A stretch of 64,000 nucleotides of DNA from Timema cristinae (taxonomy: Eukaryota; Arthropoda; Insecta; Phasmatodea; Timematidae). The translations under genes were made by a program, and so were the position numbers. How positions within the stretch are numbered: the stretch's first letter is position 1; every line of letters begins with the position of its first letter. Positions 1 through 11,010 of this stretch are shown here, in pieces. The stretch lies in assembly GCA_039000515.1 (NCBI GenBank), contig JBCFYV010001001.1:10003873-10067872 (forward strand), given 5' to 3'. Under the pieces are notes generated by a model, which was given only the letters and a program-made list of their open reading frames with translations, had not been told where the DNA came from and did not search any database.

Positions 1-509
1 AGGAATTCCAGTTATCGGCATCTTGAAGACATCTTAAGCACTCGCGTTAGAGAGGAAGGATGCCGTCTGAATAATCTGATGTCGTCGGTGAGCGAGTTGG
101 ACAGGAAGGGGTGCAGGGGATGGCTTTGCCGTAGTTATGGAATGTCACCTCTTAGGGGATGTTTCTCCGAGACACACGCGTTAGAGCCCTTCAGAAACGA
201 TGTTTAGTCGGCTTGGTGTGAGGGCAGAGGGGAAGTCTACTCGCAACTAGGTAATGTATTGAACGGTCCCCTCCCACCGGTAGCTGAACATGCTTAGCAT
301 ATTATAGACATTCTGGCATTCCGCGTCTGTGTTTTTGCTGACAAACCCTCGACGACTCTACTGCGTGTGTCTGATATTCCAGTCCACGATTCACTCACTT
401 GATGACCCTACTTGATGAGAACCGTTTGATGAAGAACAAAAAAATAGGGTAAGCAGGGCTTACTAAAGGGCCAAAACCATAAAGCTCATTCAGATGACAA
501 CAGTTCTTA
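1..509. other. unassigned, no gene recognised
   Basis: No coding frame, RNA gene or repeat family that I can name is visible here. Composition is more balanced than in most of the window. Confidence 0.5.
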
Positions 510-697
510 GACCCAATTTGGTGGTCAAATGGTCGAAGGCGTACTGAGGCTGGTTCTCCCTAGATGGTTTTACACTCTTTCTCCCCGCAAACGCGGGTAA
601 ACATTCTCTGAATTTGATCTTATCCATTCTTAACACATTAACATAACTACTTCGTATACATATAACCTGAATGGTTACTATGAAGTGGTGCTAAAAA
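510..697 (+). mobile_element. SINE-B copy lacking the B-box part of its head
   Basis: The start (ggtggtcaaatggtcgaagg) matches the SINE-B tRNA-like head. It then jumps directly to the body (gtactgagg...) and runs through ctccccgcaaacgcgggta to a tail ending in gtggtgctaaaaaaa. The anticodon/B-box segment present in other copies is missing, so this is an internally deleted copy. Confidence 0.7.
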
Positions 698-984
698 AAT
701 CTTTCTTAGATGTGTAGAAATTAGCATTCAGGAAATGAACTGTTTTAATTCGAATGAGTTCAGTAGGACCAGTTTCTCAGACCTAGCCACGCCTCAAGTA
801 CGTCCCAATAGCAAAAGCAAGACGGCACCTACCTAAAATCAAGTGGAATGGGCCAGATCCGCTAGTCAGTGGAAAATCGGGCAACATGAGCTTGATAACA
901 CGTGCCCATTGGCACTTCACTTTGTTTACGGTAGTTTAGATCAAATTACAACAACATGAAGGTGATATTTGCTCAGACACTAGC
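698..984. other. unassigned
   Basis: Nothing recognised. The sequence leads directly into the LINE fragment that follows. Confidence 0.4.
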
Positions 985-1535
985 CGAAAATAAATGTTTC
1001 TGTGCGTTAAACAAAATTGTCAAGACAAGGATGGTTTCTAAAAGAACAAAAATAAGATAATATAAAACAATATTAATTCCAGTGCTAATCTATGGATCTA
1101 AAGTGTGGACGTTAAGAAAGAAGATGGAGAAGAAGCTTTCGGCTTTTGAAAATAAAAGTACTGAGGAAAATTTTTAGGACCCGCGCATGAAAATGGGAAA
1201 TTCAGAATTAGGAAAAATGTTGATATAGTTGAAATTTTTAAGGAAACAGACACAACGGCAATAATAAGAAGAAACAAAATTGGATGGTTGGACATGTATT
1301 GAGAGGGGTTATATAGAACAGGTGTCAGTACCTCGTAAAACAAGAGGGAAGAAGGCCACTGGGGAGACCGAAGCTCAGATGGGGACGAAGTAAGGAGTGA
1401 ACTTAGAGCACTGAATTAAGATGAGACTACAGCTGTCAAGAGGAGAAGTCTTGAAGAGGCTAAAGAGCGAGGCTATGAATCGACCTCGGGTCAAATGGAC
1501 AACTAGGTAGAGAAAGGTAAGTTTTAATAAAACTG
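985..1535 (+). mobile_element. decayed non-LTR retrotransposon, C-terminal part of ORF2
   Basis: Translation on the + strand, with several frame changes and stops, gives the C-terminal section of a LINE reverse-transcriptase polyprotein. The clearest piece is ILIPVLIYGSKVWTLRKK around positions 1070-1125, matching the family pattern in which Y-G-S/C-E-T-W-T/S-L-R/K follows the catalytic palm. After it come remnants of the 'FE.K..R.I..P' and 'R...GW..H' segments, then 'TRGKKATGE'. The catalytic YADD box is not present, so only the 3' end survived, as expected from 5'-truncated insertion. It is dead: stops interrupt every frame. The clade is not certain. Similar C-termini occur in elements widespread in arthropods. 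Confidence 0.75.
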
Positions 1536-3627
1536 ATGTATTTACAAATTTAACAGGAAATATTAATAATTGGTATGTAGGTATCAATTAATATCAGATA
1601 TTTGACATGTCCTTAAGTCGAGTAAGTTATTGAACACAAGGTTTTTGGTAGTTGAGAACACAATTAATTATGTGTAAATCTTATCATTATAAATATACAT
1701 TACTATCAAAATTTAAAATGATTTCACCCCTAATTAAATAGGAACTGTATGGACAAACCTTTATTCAAATTAATATTGTAATGTATTCCTTGTTTATTTT
1801 TTGAGAGGGTCTACAATTTATAATAAAAAAAAAACACCCCAGCAAGCTTTTCTGTTTAAAAATCTAATAGAGATAATTCAACAAACACCCTTCGAAAAAC
1901 CCCCCAGAAAAATACTTCCCTAGTATTTCTGCAAATACATTTTTCCCCTACACAACTTTATACGCTTGAAAAAATGTGAACTCTTGGACTCATCCCTTAT
2001 CGAATATGTTGAGGGTTTACTGGTGTAAGTGAGAAGGGGGGTGGGGGGGTTGAGTCCCGAGATCGTCCTTGTTCGCTATCCCTTGAGGCCAATTATCGTG
2101 GACCTAGGAACGTTTCAGGGAAAGGATGGGGCTGATTGAAGCAGAACGAAATCATGTAATTTGTGGTTCAATTCACACGATATTCTTCACCCATCTACTT
2201 TCTCTCCGTCTCACTTCCTCATTTCTCTCTACATTTTTATTCAAACACATATCGTATCTCTCTTAAAGAGGTTTTATATTTTTTTTTCATTATTCACTGG
2301 ACTTAATAAGAATCGAACCCGAGGCGTTGAGCTTTCATTCGACTGTAAAAAAAAATGGACTAATATGGAAGTGAAGACACATAAGGGTCCAGTGAAGGTG
2401 TTATTTTTTTGTTAACGCTTGGGTTAACTTTTAAAGAAAGAGTTGCCTGCTTCGTTCGTTGATTGTGTTTTTGTGAGTATCTACAAGATTTTTTTTCATA
2501 AAAGGCCTTCCCCATTTAATCGTTCATCTTTGTGGATACGTTTGGTTTGTTGGACTTCTTTTGTCACAAAGTACCTCTTCAAATTTTTTTTTTCAAGGCT
2601 GACTTTCTAGTCATTGAATATTCGAGTTTTATTTTTATATGTCATATAAAAAATATTTGTTTACATTTTTTTATATAAATAATGCGTGTTATACCAAATA
2701 AACTATATAAGAAAGTTATTTTCTTAGATATGAATTTTCAAACTTTCTGGCTGCAAAGCAGTATTCAATGAAATTATATCTATAACCATTTTATTAGTGT
2801 TAAGTAGTTATAATTAGATTTCTACAGAATAAGATTGCACTGCATATATGTATGAAGAAATGCATTTGCCTTAAATTAAGCCATAATAAAGACAATATTG
2901 ATATTTTTATTTGCATGACGGAATAATGCAAACCCTTAAAAACAAGAATAATATATAAAAAGATTTGAATTATATAATATATAACTAAGATACATATTAT
3001 GTTAAAGATAAACTATTATGTTCTCTATTAAGTTAATGTAACAGCTATAGTATTGTTCAGACCTACGGCTATTTAATAGCAATAATATTGTGATTAGTTG
3101 TCTTTTAGAAACCAATCCATAAATATCTTGAAGATAATTAAATGTTTTCTCATTTTCAATTAGTCTTTATTACTACTACGCTGAAATCTAGGCTTGAACC
3201 GATACATGTTTAAAACATCATTGAGAATTGGTTTGTGGGTTGAATTTGTATCAATAGTTTGGTAAATAATTTTTAATTTTACTAAAATACCTATATTTAT
3301 TAATACATAGGCATCTAAATATCTAGTTCATAATTGATTTCAATTATATTTCACAACAAACAGAAACAAATTATTTTCAACTATTTCTCAAATTTGGTTA
3401 TAAACAGAAGAAAGTTATTCATTTGTATCAAATTATGGAGAGGTATTTAGTAATAGAAACTTACTGTTTTGTATCCAGATGTTGTTGAAAATAATTTCCC
3501 AAACCTTATCTAAATTTATTTATTTTCAAAATTGGAACTACAGTAGCAACAACTTTTAACTTACGCTCAAAAACAATTAACGATTTCTCAACCACAGTAT
3601 TTTCTGACACACACACACACACACACA
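1536..3627. other. AT-rich stretch without recognised genes
   Basis: Mostly A/T-rich low-complexity sequence with poly-A/T runs (for example near 1826 and 2590) and a short (CA)n run at about 3607-3627. No frame here has convincing protein character. The 84-codon frame from 2161 is Phe/Leu/Ser-rich and looks like chance. Confidence 0.5.
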
Positions 3628-3897
3628 ACAGCCAACTAGCCCCAAGTCCAGGGGTCAAAAATAGCGTCAGAGGAGGCCAACAATTAGTGTAGATATTTCA
3701 TTTAGAAACTAATTTCATTATACATATAGAATTATTATTTTGTAATTATTTAGATAATATAAATATAGTCTTAATAAGTATAATTATGTAGGTTCTCTCA
3801 TACAGATGATTTTCTGATAACTATTTTGATGATATGAGATAATTGTTATGTATGTATAAATATATATTTATAAATATTTTGTTATATATAGTTATAT

Positions 3898-3946
<49 letters not shown>

Positions 3947-4157
3947 CAAAATAGTTATTAAAAAATAATTTGTATGAGAAAACATACAGTACGTTGGTAT
4001 ATTTATTAAGACTATATTATTATTTAAATAATTATAAAAGAAGAATATGTATAATGAAATTAGATAGGACTACTAAATTAAATGCTGACACCATTTGTTG
4101 GCCGCCCTCAGGCACAGTATTTGAACTCTGGACTTTGAGCTAGGTGGCTGGCAGTTA
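3628..4157. mobile_element. ~530-bp fold-back element with ~200-bp imperfect inverted arms
   Basis: The left arm (about 3628-3828) pairs with the right arm (about 3948-4157) in inverse orientation over nearly their whole length. For example ctaatttcattatacatat at the left has its reverse complement near 4050, and tctcatacagatgat is mirrored near 3970. The outer ends pair as well: gccaactagcccc at the left and the mirrored gggctagttggc type at the right. The loop is an (AT)n microsatellite of about 45 bp with flanking A/T. There is no transposase. The shape fits a non-autonomous fold-back/MITE element. No clear target duplication was seen, so the superfamily is unknown. Confidence 0.75.
3897..3942. 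repeat. (AT)n microsatellite in the palindrome loop
   Basis: Uninterrupted AT dinucleotides sit at the centre of the fold-back element. They may have expanded secondarily at the cruciform tip. Confidence 0.95.
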
Positions 4158-4488
4158 AATTACCCCTGAATGTTCGCTGCTCCTGATAACATCCCTGGAG
4201 CTGACAATGTGTATTGCCAACCGATGCGGAAAGGGAGTCCGGAATGTCTGAGTGGGTGGGGTTCGGTTTACGATGAGAGACGAATGTGCCACTCGATTTG
4301 TTGCCCTAAAAATTAACAATGTGACGGGTTAGTTTGGAGAAGTTTGAAGCTGAGTGATTCTTTTTCAGGGGTGGGATTCGAAAGGGCATTTTGGCTTTTG
4401 TAGATAGAGCTCCGAACTAATTTTTTTTGTTTTGTTTATTAATGTCATTGTGTTTAAATACTCGTATGGACTACGCACATACATTTTT

Positions 4489-4516
4489 GTATTATTATTA
4501 TTATTATTATTATTAG
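4489..4516. repeat. (ATT)n microsatellite
   Basis: Eight or more ATT triplets directly adjoin the 3' end of the SINE-D copy that lies on the minus strand. They are probably that SINE's simple-repeat tail. Confidence 0.9.
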
Positions 4517-4668
4517 ATGTATTTTTCGTGCACTTTCTGAACCAACTGATTGTATTGGTACACGACACATAAAGTAACCTAAATCTAGAACGTGCACAAC
4601 ATCCAGCCCCCTGGCCGTTAATTCAGCACAATGAAAACGGAAACCCACATTTAAGGCTCTTGGCACTG
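4510..4668 (-). mobile_element. SINE-D, 5'-truncated (body and 3' tail only)
   Basis: On the minus strand this contains the SINE-D body (aaatgtgggttt...) and the tail that runs through the tgtgtcgtgtaccaatac region to ...cagaaagtgcacg. It aligns with the body and tail of the fuller copy at 7970-8220. The tRNA-like head is missing, and the (AAT)n run at 4489-4516 lies where a tail is expected. Confidence 0.7.
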
Positions 4669-5054
4669 TCGAGAGCAAGTCTAAGACCTATTTTGTGGAA
4701 TGATGGGCGGGAGGGTGAAAGGCGTGGCGTGGGGTAGCTTGGCTTCACAACCGACCAAAGTATCCTTCCGCTCCAACAATAACATATGGATCAAGGAGAC
4801 CATAGATGGCGGTACCGGACAGGTCTTGCGGAAAAATCATACGTTTGGAAATGTCAGTTTTCTCAAGAACGAGTTAAATGTTTATGTTAATATTTTCAAC
4901 ACCCCTTCTAAGATAATGTATCGACATTTATTAATTGTTACATTTTCTTATTTTTGCTGTGCAGTCGGCAATTTTCTCTTGAAAAATATCAATTTTATTT
5001 ATATTTGATCACTGTTAAAATCATAGGAGGTGTGTATATAAATATGATAAATTA
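4669..5054. other. unassigned
   Basis: Contains a 102-codon open frame (4700-5008, +) with no recognisable domain. Its second half is AT-biased and Phe/Tyr/Ile-rich. I do not regard it as a gene. Confidence 0.4.
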
Positions 5055-5244
5055 ATCAACATGCTTCTATTCTTGAACAAACCGTTTCAAAAATCAACAT
5101 GCTTCTATTCTTGAACATACCGTTTCAGAAATCAACATGCTTCTATTCTTGAACAAACCGTTTCAAAAATCAACATGCTTCTATTCTTGAACAAACCGTT
5201 TCAGAAATCAACATGCTTCTATTCTTGAACAAATCGTTTAAAAA
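5055..5244. repeat. 38-bp tandem repeat, five copies
   Basis: The unit begins atcaacatgcttctattc and ends cgtttcagaa. It is repeated five times with exact 38-bp spacing (5055, 5093, 5131, 5169, 5207). Copies differ at only a few positions (aaa/gaa at the unit end, aacaaac/aacatac). The last copy is the most degenerate. Such low divergence implies recent expansion. Confidence 0.97.
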
Positions 5245-5264
5245 AATCGCAAAACAATAACATT

Positions 5265-5435
5265 TCTTGAAGCTAGCCGTATGTTCCCATGGCTCTGCAT
5301 TTCCACGCCAAATGAATAGAGCCAATCGCCTTAACCACTAATACATTATTTCGGCCAAGCCGGAAATAGAACCCGGGACCCTTAGTTCAGTAGACAGACT
5401 CGTTACCGACTGAGCTAAGGTGTTGCAATATGTGC
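5265..5435 (-). mobile_element. SINE-D-like tRNA head, truncated
   Basis: The minus strand reads aacaccttagctcagtcggt (A-box-like) and then gggtcccgggttctatttcc (B-box-like), matching the tRNA-derived head of SINE-D at 7970-8220. The remainder is short and diverged. A functional tRNA is unlikely because no acceptor-stem pairing is evident. Confidence 0.65.
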
Positions 5436-5581
5436 ATTAGATTAAATAGACACAAATTTGCGTGGAGGGAGAGTGGGCAACAATTTAGGCAAAACCACTC
5501 TCTGTGCACCCAACCTGGCTTCGAACCACCAATATCTCCGTCATTAGCAGTCCAATTCGTTGCTAGATTGACGCTTTAGAC

Positions 5582-6057
5582 CAGGGTTTCACAAATACTG
5601 CTTCAAGTACTCTACCAACCCACATAAAAACCTGGGTAAATATACATATTGACATATTTAAATATATATTAATAATTTTTAATACATATCAAATAGTTAA
5701 TATAGATCTAAATCATTGTGCACGCGGATTAAACGTCACGCTCTTCTGGTTATGTTTGTTGATGTCAGGGTGAGGTCAAGGTTCAAATTCCAACTAATTA
5801 TAAAGATGGTAGTTTTTTTTATAGATGTTTTCCCATATTACCTTCACTCAAATGCAGTTACATTTCCGCTTTATTATATCTTCCTCACCCCTTATCCACT
5901 AAAGTAATTAAAATATGCATAGAACGGACGTGTAGTAAGAAGCAATGTAAAAACAAAACGTATAAAATATATTCAATGAAACATAGAGGTTATGATCCAC
6001 AACACGACCTGAGTTTGTAAATCTAGTCCTTCGACCAATTTGAGTTTTAGACCAGTG
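5582..6057. mobile_element. hAT-like non-autonomous element
   Basis: It begins cagggtttcacaaa and ends gttttagaccagtg, so the termini read CAGGG../CACTGG.. inwards and are weakly inverted. The flanks are ctttagac (5574-5581) and ccttagac (6058-6065), a 7/8 match, as expected for an 8-bp hAT target duplication of the nTnnnnAn type. It carries a SINE-B copy inside (5715-5945) and has no transposase. The terminal inverted repeats are poor, so the call rests mainly on the duplication and on the interrupted host SINE. Confidence 0.5.
5715..5945 (+). mobile_element. SINE-B copy inside the hAT-like element
   Basis: Head gtgcacgcggattaaacgtc, B-box-like aggttcaaattcc, body with tttcccatattacc and caaatgcagttacat, and tail ending cggacgtgtagtaagaagca. 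It is diverged but collinear with other SINE-B copies. Confidence 0.6.
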
Positions 6058-6085
6058 CCTTAGACCATTTTACCACCAAAGCGTG

Positions 6086-6600
6086 TATCCATAAGTTTAA
6101 ATAATTACTTTTAAAAATCCACTACATATTACGATTAGGTAAAAGAGTTTAGTTATTAATGGAGCTATTTTTAAAATATAAATTTTTGGGGTACTCGAAA
6201 AATGTTAACGAATTAAGGATTACGTAAAACGTAAAAAAAAGTTTATAACCATTGCTCTAGTATATACGGTAAAAATCAAGACCGCCACAGGAATGGTCGT
6301 CATTGTCGGGTCACGCCAGCCAAGGGGATGATTTCACGACTCATTGTGGCCACCCCTGAGTGTCGTCGCGCCCCTGGCGGTTAAAAGACAAGTCCCCAAA
6401 CTCGAGGAGATGCTCATAATCACCCCGAACTCTCTCCGCTTGTGTCTGTGTGTGCGTGGAACTGTATTAGAGTCGATTTGAGTTCGGTTTGGATTCCGTT
6501 TGCTCTGTTGGTTTTCCAGTTTTATTGGAGAGGGGAGGGATGTGACGTTCTTCTCACGGCGAGAAGGGCACATATCTTAAAATATATATTTATATGTATT
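6086..6600. other. unassigned
   Basis: AT-rich at first, then a GC-richer patch at about 6290-6560. The two overlapping small frames there (minus 6334-6573, plus 6442-6675) show no known domain. Confidence 0.4.
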
Positions 6601-6863
6601 ATCATCACGTCTTACCACCTGTTCAGGTTATACACATATATATATATATATATCATAATTACTCTAATGGAGTAAGGATGAGGAAGGAAGCATTTTAGAA
6701 AAAATCTACCCGCATTTGCATGGATGAAGAGTGGGGAGATACTTGGGGGAAAACCTCCTTAAGTAGACCCAACCGGGATTCAAACCCCCCAACCTCCACT
6801 TCATCAGCATGTCAGTCTTACACGATAGTGACGCCTTATATCATTCAGTCACTGGAGCGAGTT
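6601..6863 (-). mobile_element. SINE-B, near full length
   Basis: Begins on + with the reversed tail atcatcacgtcttaccacct. It includes the reversed body (acccgcatttgcatggatga) and B box (accgggattcaaaccc), and ends with the reversed head about 6863. An (AT)n run has expanded just inside the tail. Confidence 0.75.
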
Positions 6864-6974
6864 AAAGTAAATTTTTATTTACCTTTAACTGTTAAATTTA
6901 TTTGAATGAACCTATTTTAAATTTTAAGTTGCTAAAAATCTTTGACCTGTAAAATGAAAGAAATTGGAAATGTC

Positions 6975-7165
6975 AAGCGCCGATGAGCACGTTGACTTAA
7001 TCTTAAGCTCATCCAATCTGTTTCCATTGACGGGAAGGTTAGGGTTCGAATACCAAAAGGTGAAATGAGGTGGGTTTTTTCTAAATGGCTTTCCCTACTT
7101 ACGTCACGAAAATAAAGACACATTTTCATTAAAAATTACCTTCCTCACCCTATCCCCTTTATTAT
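6975..7165 (+). mobile_element. SINE-B, diverged
   Basis: The B-box region (gttagggttcgaataccaaa), the body (ctaaatggctttccctactt) and cttcctcaccctatcccctt are recognisable. The tail is replaced by ATT repeats. Confidence 0.6.
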
Positions 7166-7367
7166 TATTACTATATTATTATTAAATGTAGATAGACAAA
7201 ACGGACGTGGAGAAAAATAGGATTTAGATCACGAGTCTATTTTTATGCTAACTAGCTAATAAAGGTGAAAATAGGACATATATTTAAATTAATATTGAAA
7301 TAGATAATATAATTTACAGTAAAATCGCGGTAGAAAGATTTTTTTAAATAAAATTATAACTTTTTTG

Positions 7368-7440
7368 GCGGTCAACATTGGAAACATGTTACCACCTATA
7401 TTATTAGTGTTATTTTATAGTTATTTGTACATAAAGTGAC
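7368..7440 (+). repeat. short dispersed repeat G
   Basis: Carries ggtcaacattggaaac followed by ttattagtgttattttatag. Similar blocks occur at 10945-11010 and, weaker, at 14380-14450 and near 36735. The family is unknown. Confidence 0.35.
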
Positions 7441-7495
7441 ATCGCAATATCACACTTCTTGATGTTTGATTACATTTAAAGTAGTTTCTGTAAGC

Positions 7496-7700
7496 ATATT
7501 CTGAAAATTTAAAAATGACACCTGGACATGGGAATCTAACCTGAGACCTTTGACTTAGTACTCCAATGCACATTGACGTACTAAGCCAAAGGTCCTGGGT
7601 TAGATTCCCGTGTCCAGGTGTCATTTTTCAACTTTCAGAATACGATATCTAGATGCGAGTAAATCCTCACTAAAACAAATATAATAGCATTGGATATTTG
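7496..7700. mobile_element. element C: head-to-head inverted pair of tRNA-like units
   Basis: aaaatgacacctggacatgg at the left is mirrored by the sequence ending ccgtgtccaggtgtcattttt at the right. Arms of about 65 bp (7496-7562 and 7578-7645) flank a ~15-base spacer. Each arm contains a B-box-like gggttagattccc (the left one inverted). The right flank (gatatctagatgcgagtaa) recurs at 46045 beside another C copy. Confidence 0.75.
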
Positions 7701-7969
7701 ATTATTAGTTTCAGTAAGGTTTGTACATTTCAATTTTTGTAAGAATGACTTAATGGGACAACTATAAAAGTTACTAGATCTACTTTCACGTATTCATATT
7801 TCAAGTCATGTGATCTGTAGCGTTCACTTTTGATAGATATGGTTGATACCTGTAAAAGAACACTAATAATAATGTTATCAATTATTTTGACCGAAAAAAT
7901 ATATGTTTGAATTTTCTAACGGACACTTTATATGAAAGTTTGACTGTCAGATACATTTCTTCTAACATT

Positions 7970-8220
7970 TTTTTTTTTTTTTTTACTCGAGGTTCTTAAC
8001 GTACAATTTCTGCACTGACTAATTATATTAGTACACGACTTGTAAACTAGCTTAAATTTAGAACAGACACACGTTACAATGCCCGGTTGTTAGTTCATCC
8101 CTGGGAAAATAGAAACCCACATTTCTTCAGTGATACATTTTCTAGCCATTGCAGGAATTGAACCCGGGACCCTTAACTCAATAGACAGATACACTACAGT
8201 CTGAGCTAACATAATGGGCA
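7970..8220 (-). mobile_element. SINE-D, near full length
   Basis: The minus strand starts with a Lys-tRNA-like head: ttagctcagactgtag (A box) and gggtcccgggttcaattcct (B box). The body follows (aaatgtgggtttctattttc), then the 3' part (acgtgtgtctgttctaaa ... gtcagtgcagaaattg), and the end is a T/A homopolymer near 7970. It is the best copy of the family in the window. Confidence 0.8.
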
Positions 8221-8507
8221 CTACCGTATTCTAAATATATTTTTATATCGTCATACTTGTACAAGAACCCAAAAGATAGGGGTAGTTCACATATGCCGCT
8301 CTCGCTCTCAGCCTTTAGTCGATGCTAAAGATGGACCAGTGATAGAGGAGATGGAAGGAATTAAGTGACGAGAATTTACTGACAAATAAAAGATGACCTG
8401 GTCCGATATTTCTAATTCGAGGTGGCGGTGTGAGAGAGTGACAAGAGATTTTGGGGGGCGACTTTTCAAAAGTTTTTCTGTGCTAGAGGGGTTTGGCGGG
8501 GTTTAGG

Positions 8508-8548
<41 letters not shown>

Positions 8549-8575
8549 TTAATATTAATAATAAATAAGAGAGGG
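8508..8575. repeat. (TAA)n microsatellite
   Basis: About 20 TAA/ATT triplets with slight interruption near the end (taatattaatattaataa). No SINE-A remnant directly adjoins it. Confidence 0.95.
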
Positions 8576-10940
8576 GTGATCAAGAACAGTCAGTTGCCGT
8601 TGACTAGAAGTCTCATTCTAAACCACCTTGAACGTAAAAAGTATCGAGTTTCATATTATTATTTTTTCTACAAAAAAAAAGTTAATATTTCATATTGGTT
8701 CGCGTTTCCTTTTCGTATTTTACAATATGGGTGACATGTTATCATAGATCAGTTTCGACGGGTTTTAAATTTCATTTTTAGCCACAGACTAGATATTTAA
8801 ACTTTTGACTCTAGTTTCACGAGGAATTCTTGTCAAATGATGTATAGGGAAGAAAATTAAGATATTTGATCAACCTTTAAAATATTTAACAAATTAAAAA
8901 ACTTAAATATTTATTCATCTTAACAAAGCTTAAATATGATTATTTTTATATTCATATACTTGAATGCTGAAGTTATCGTATTTGGTGACTCAAACTACTT
9001 ATTTTAAAAGTGTGAGATAGGTTGATGAGTTTTTTTAAATGTGCATCGGTATTGGACTAAAGAGAAAATGAAAGAGAGAATTTAACTTCGGCATTCCTCG
9101 TCAATCTGAAGTGGTGGTTGCTCCATAACACTGAATGTATTGTGATGGGAGTGAACGCAATTTATTAAATAATGCTATAAATGATATAAAATTTTCAGGA
9201 CATCAATATTTTGGTCCAGTATTTTTTTTAGTGGTCCTCATTAAAAGAAAGCTTCTGTCATCCATACTTTAAGTTTTAAAAAAATTGAGTGTGAAGTATC
9301 CAATATTAATTATCCTAAAAAGTGTTAAAATGTATACCCAATGTCAAAAGAAACAACTGTAATATTAATGGTGTGGCATGTGGATTTGTAGAATTTTTAT
9401 TTTATTTTATGACCTTTTGAACTGTAAGCTAAGGTTCTTACTATGATGAACTTAATTTAATAGCCATAATTTATGTCAAAATACTACCATATAAAGAAAG
9501 AATATATGCATATTGTTTGACCAAGTTTGCTGCATTTTCCCGAATCTGTTTTGGTCTCCAAATATAAAACAGTCCTTAACTTCTTTATCTAAGCACTGTG
9601 CTGAACGAGAAGATGCCATCTTGGCCGCCATAGAAATTTAATGAAAATATCGTTCTGCTTACTGAAATATATCAAGCTTTTATATATTGAGCACGAGTTT
9701 GACTACAAATTTGGATTCAGGAAAATCCGTTTCTTTCTCAAATTATTTATTATTGAATATCTGTCAAGGATATTGCGTAATTTGACCAGAACTTTTCTTT
9801 TGATTTAAATTTTTTTAGTCAAATGCCTAGTTGTCATGACAAATAATCAAAAACTGGTGAAAATACAATATGCAAAAATTAAACTAAACGTATCGATCTA
9901 ATCAATGTTATTTTGTCCAAAAAATGTTTTTATCATTAAAACTGCGAAATTACAGACCTATATATACATATCCTTCCACTCTTTCCTAAACCTCTTTAAA
10001 AACTTCCCTAAATATGTTTGAAATAGTCTTCTGTTAGGTTTGGATTGTTTAGTTTAATTCACGAGTTGGGTTAATTGGATAAGCGAAGATCACTTCTTGT
10101 TTATTGCTTGTTAGTTTGAGCCGTTAATGTATGAATGCACCCAATTACAGACAATACTTTAATCGTTTCTTCAATTTAATAATCACCCAAATAGCAAATT
10201 ACTAGACCATCATAAATAATATTGTCGATTAAAACAAAAATTATGTTCCTTACCCCTTCGTTTCTATGAAAAGCTGCAAGCAATCTTTCTCCAGTTCAGT
10301 TCACACCTTAAACTAAAATTCTAAACTCGTCTATGAATTTCTTAACGCGTCGTGAAGTTGAGTTTCAAGATGGTTAGCTCGCTAGCCATTCACTTGGATC
10401 TAGGACCCGGTGACGAACAAGAAGGCGTAGCGTCGTTAAATGGTCCCGGGGAATGAGGGTGTAAAATATTTCACAGATTGTAGGGAGGGGGTGGCTAGCT
10501 AACACCCTTTCCCACTTCTTCCTTCTGTTGCGTGGGATTATTGCCTTGTCTTGCGGTTTAACACGGCGGCGCTAAAGACGTTAACTCCTGGCTCTGGTGT
10601 GAGGTTCTGTTACTATCACAAGCACCGAGACTGACTGAGCTATAAGGGTGTGTGTTAGTATCCCTGTCAGGGCTTTCCACTGATGGTTTATCAGAAATTA
10701 ATCAAAGTTCTATATAACGGACTGGTTCTAGGTGATAATAATCCACACTTTTCGAGTGTTTAAAAAGAATTTAATTAACACTTCGTTCACCCTGAAAGTT
10801 AACAACCTTACCTTGAATTAATACACTATGGCTCTATATTATAAGATCTACCATAGTGGGATAGTGTAAGCTAAGCTTTCTACCTTTCAGGGTAGATGAA
10901 GGATATAGTCCATAGGAAGGGCCTTTAAAAAATACAAAAT
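8576..10940. other. long AT-rich stretch, nothing recognised
   Basis: No repeat family or gene was identified between the microsatellite and the G repeat. The exception to the AT-rich character is a more GC-balanced patch at about 10370-10640, which has no long open frame. Confidence 0.5.
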
Positions 10941-11010
10941 ATTATTTACGGTCAACATTGAAACTATTTACTATTTTATTAATGTTATTTCACAGGTATT
11001 GGTAATATCT
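10941..11010 (+). repeat. short dispersed repeat G
   Basis: Tacggtcaacattgaaac followed by tttattaatgttatttcaca resembles the block at 7368-7440. Confidence 0.35.

Larger units (their letters stand above)
5459..6085 (-). mobile_element. SINE-B copy split by a hAT-like insertion
   Basis: The minus-strand SINE-B body and B-box (5459-5581; tggcttcgaaccaccaatat on + is the reverse of the B-box region) break off at ctttagac. They resume at 6058 with ccttagac and continue through the SINE head to about 6085. The intervening 5582-6057 is the inserted element. Confidence 0.7.

Noticed and set aside
4700..5008. 102-codon + frame as a gene
   Set aside because: No domain, AT-biased second half, no supporting splice or start context.
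5055..5244. CRISPR-like 38-bp repeats
   Set aside because: The units abut directly with no variable spacers.
5360..5432. stand-alone tRNA gene on the minus strand
   Set aside because: A and B boxes are visible but no paired acceptor stem. It matches the SINE-D head.
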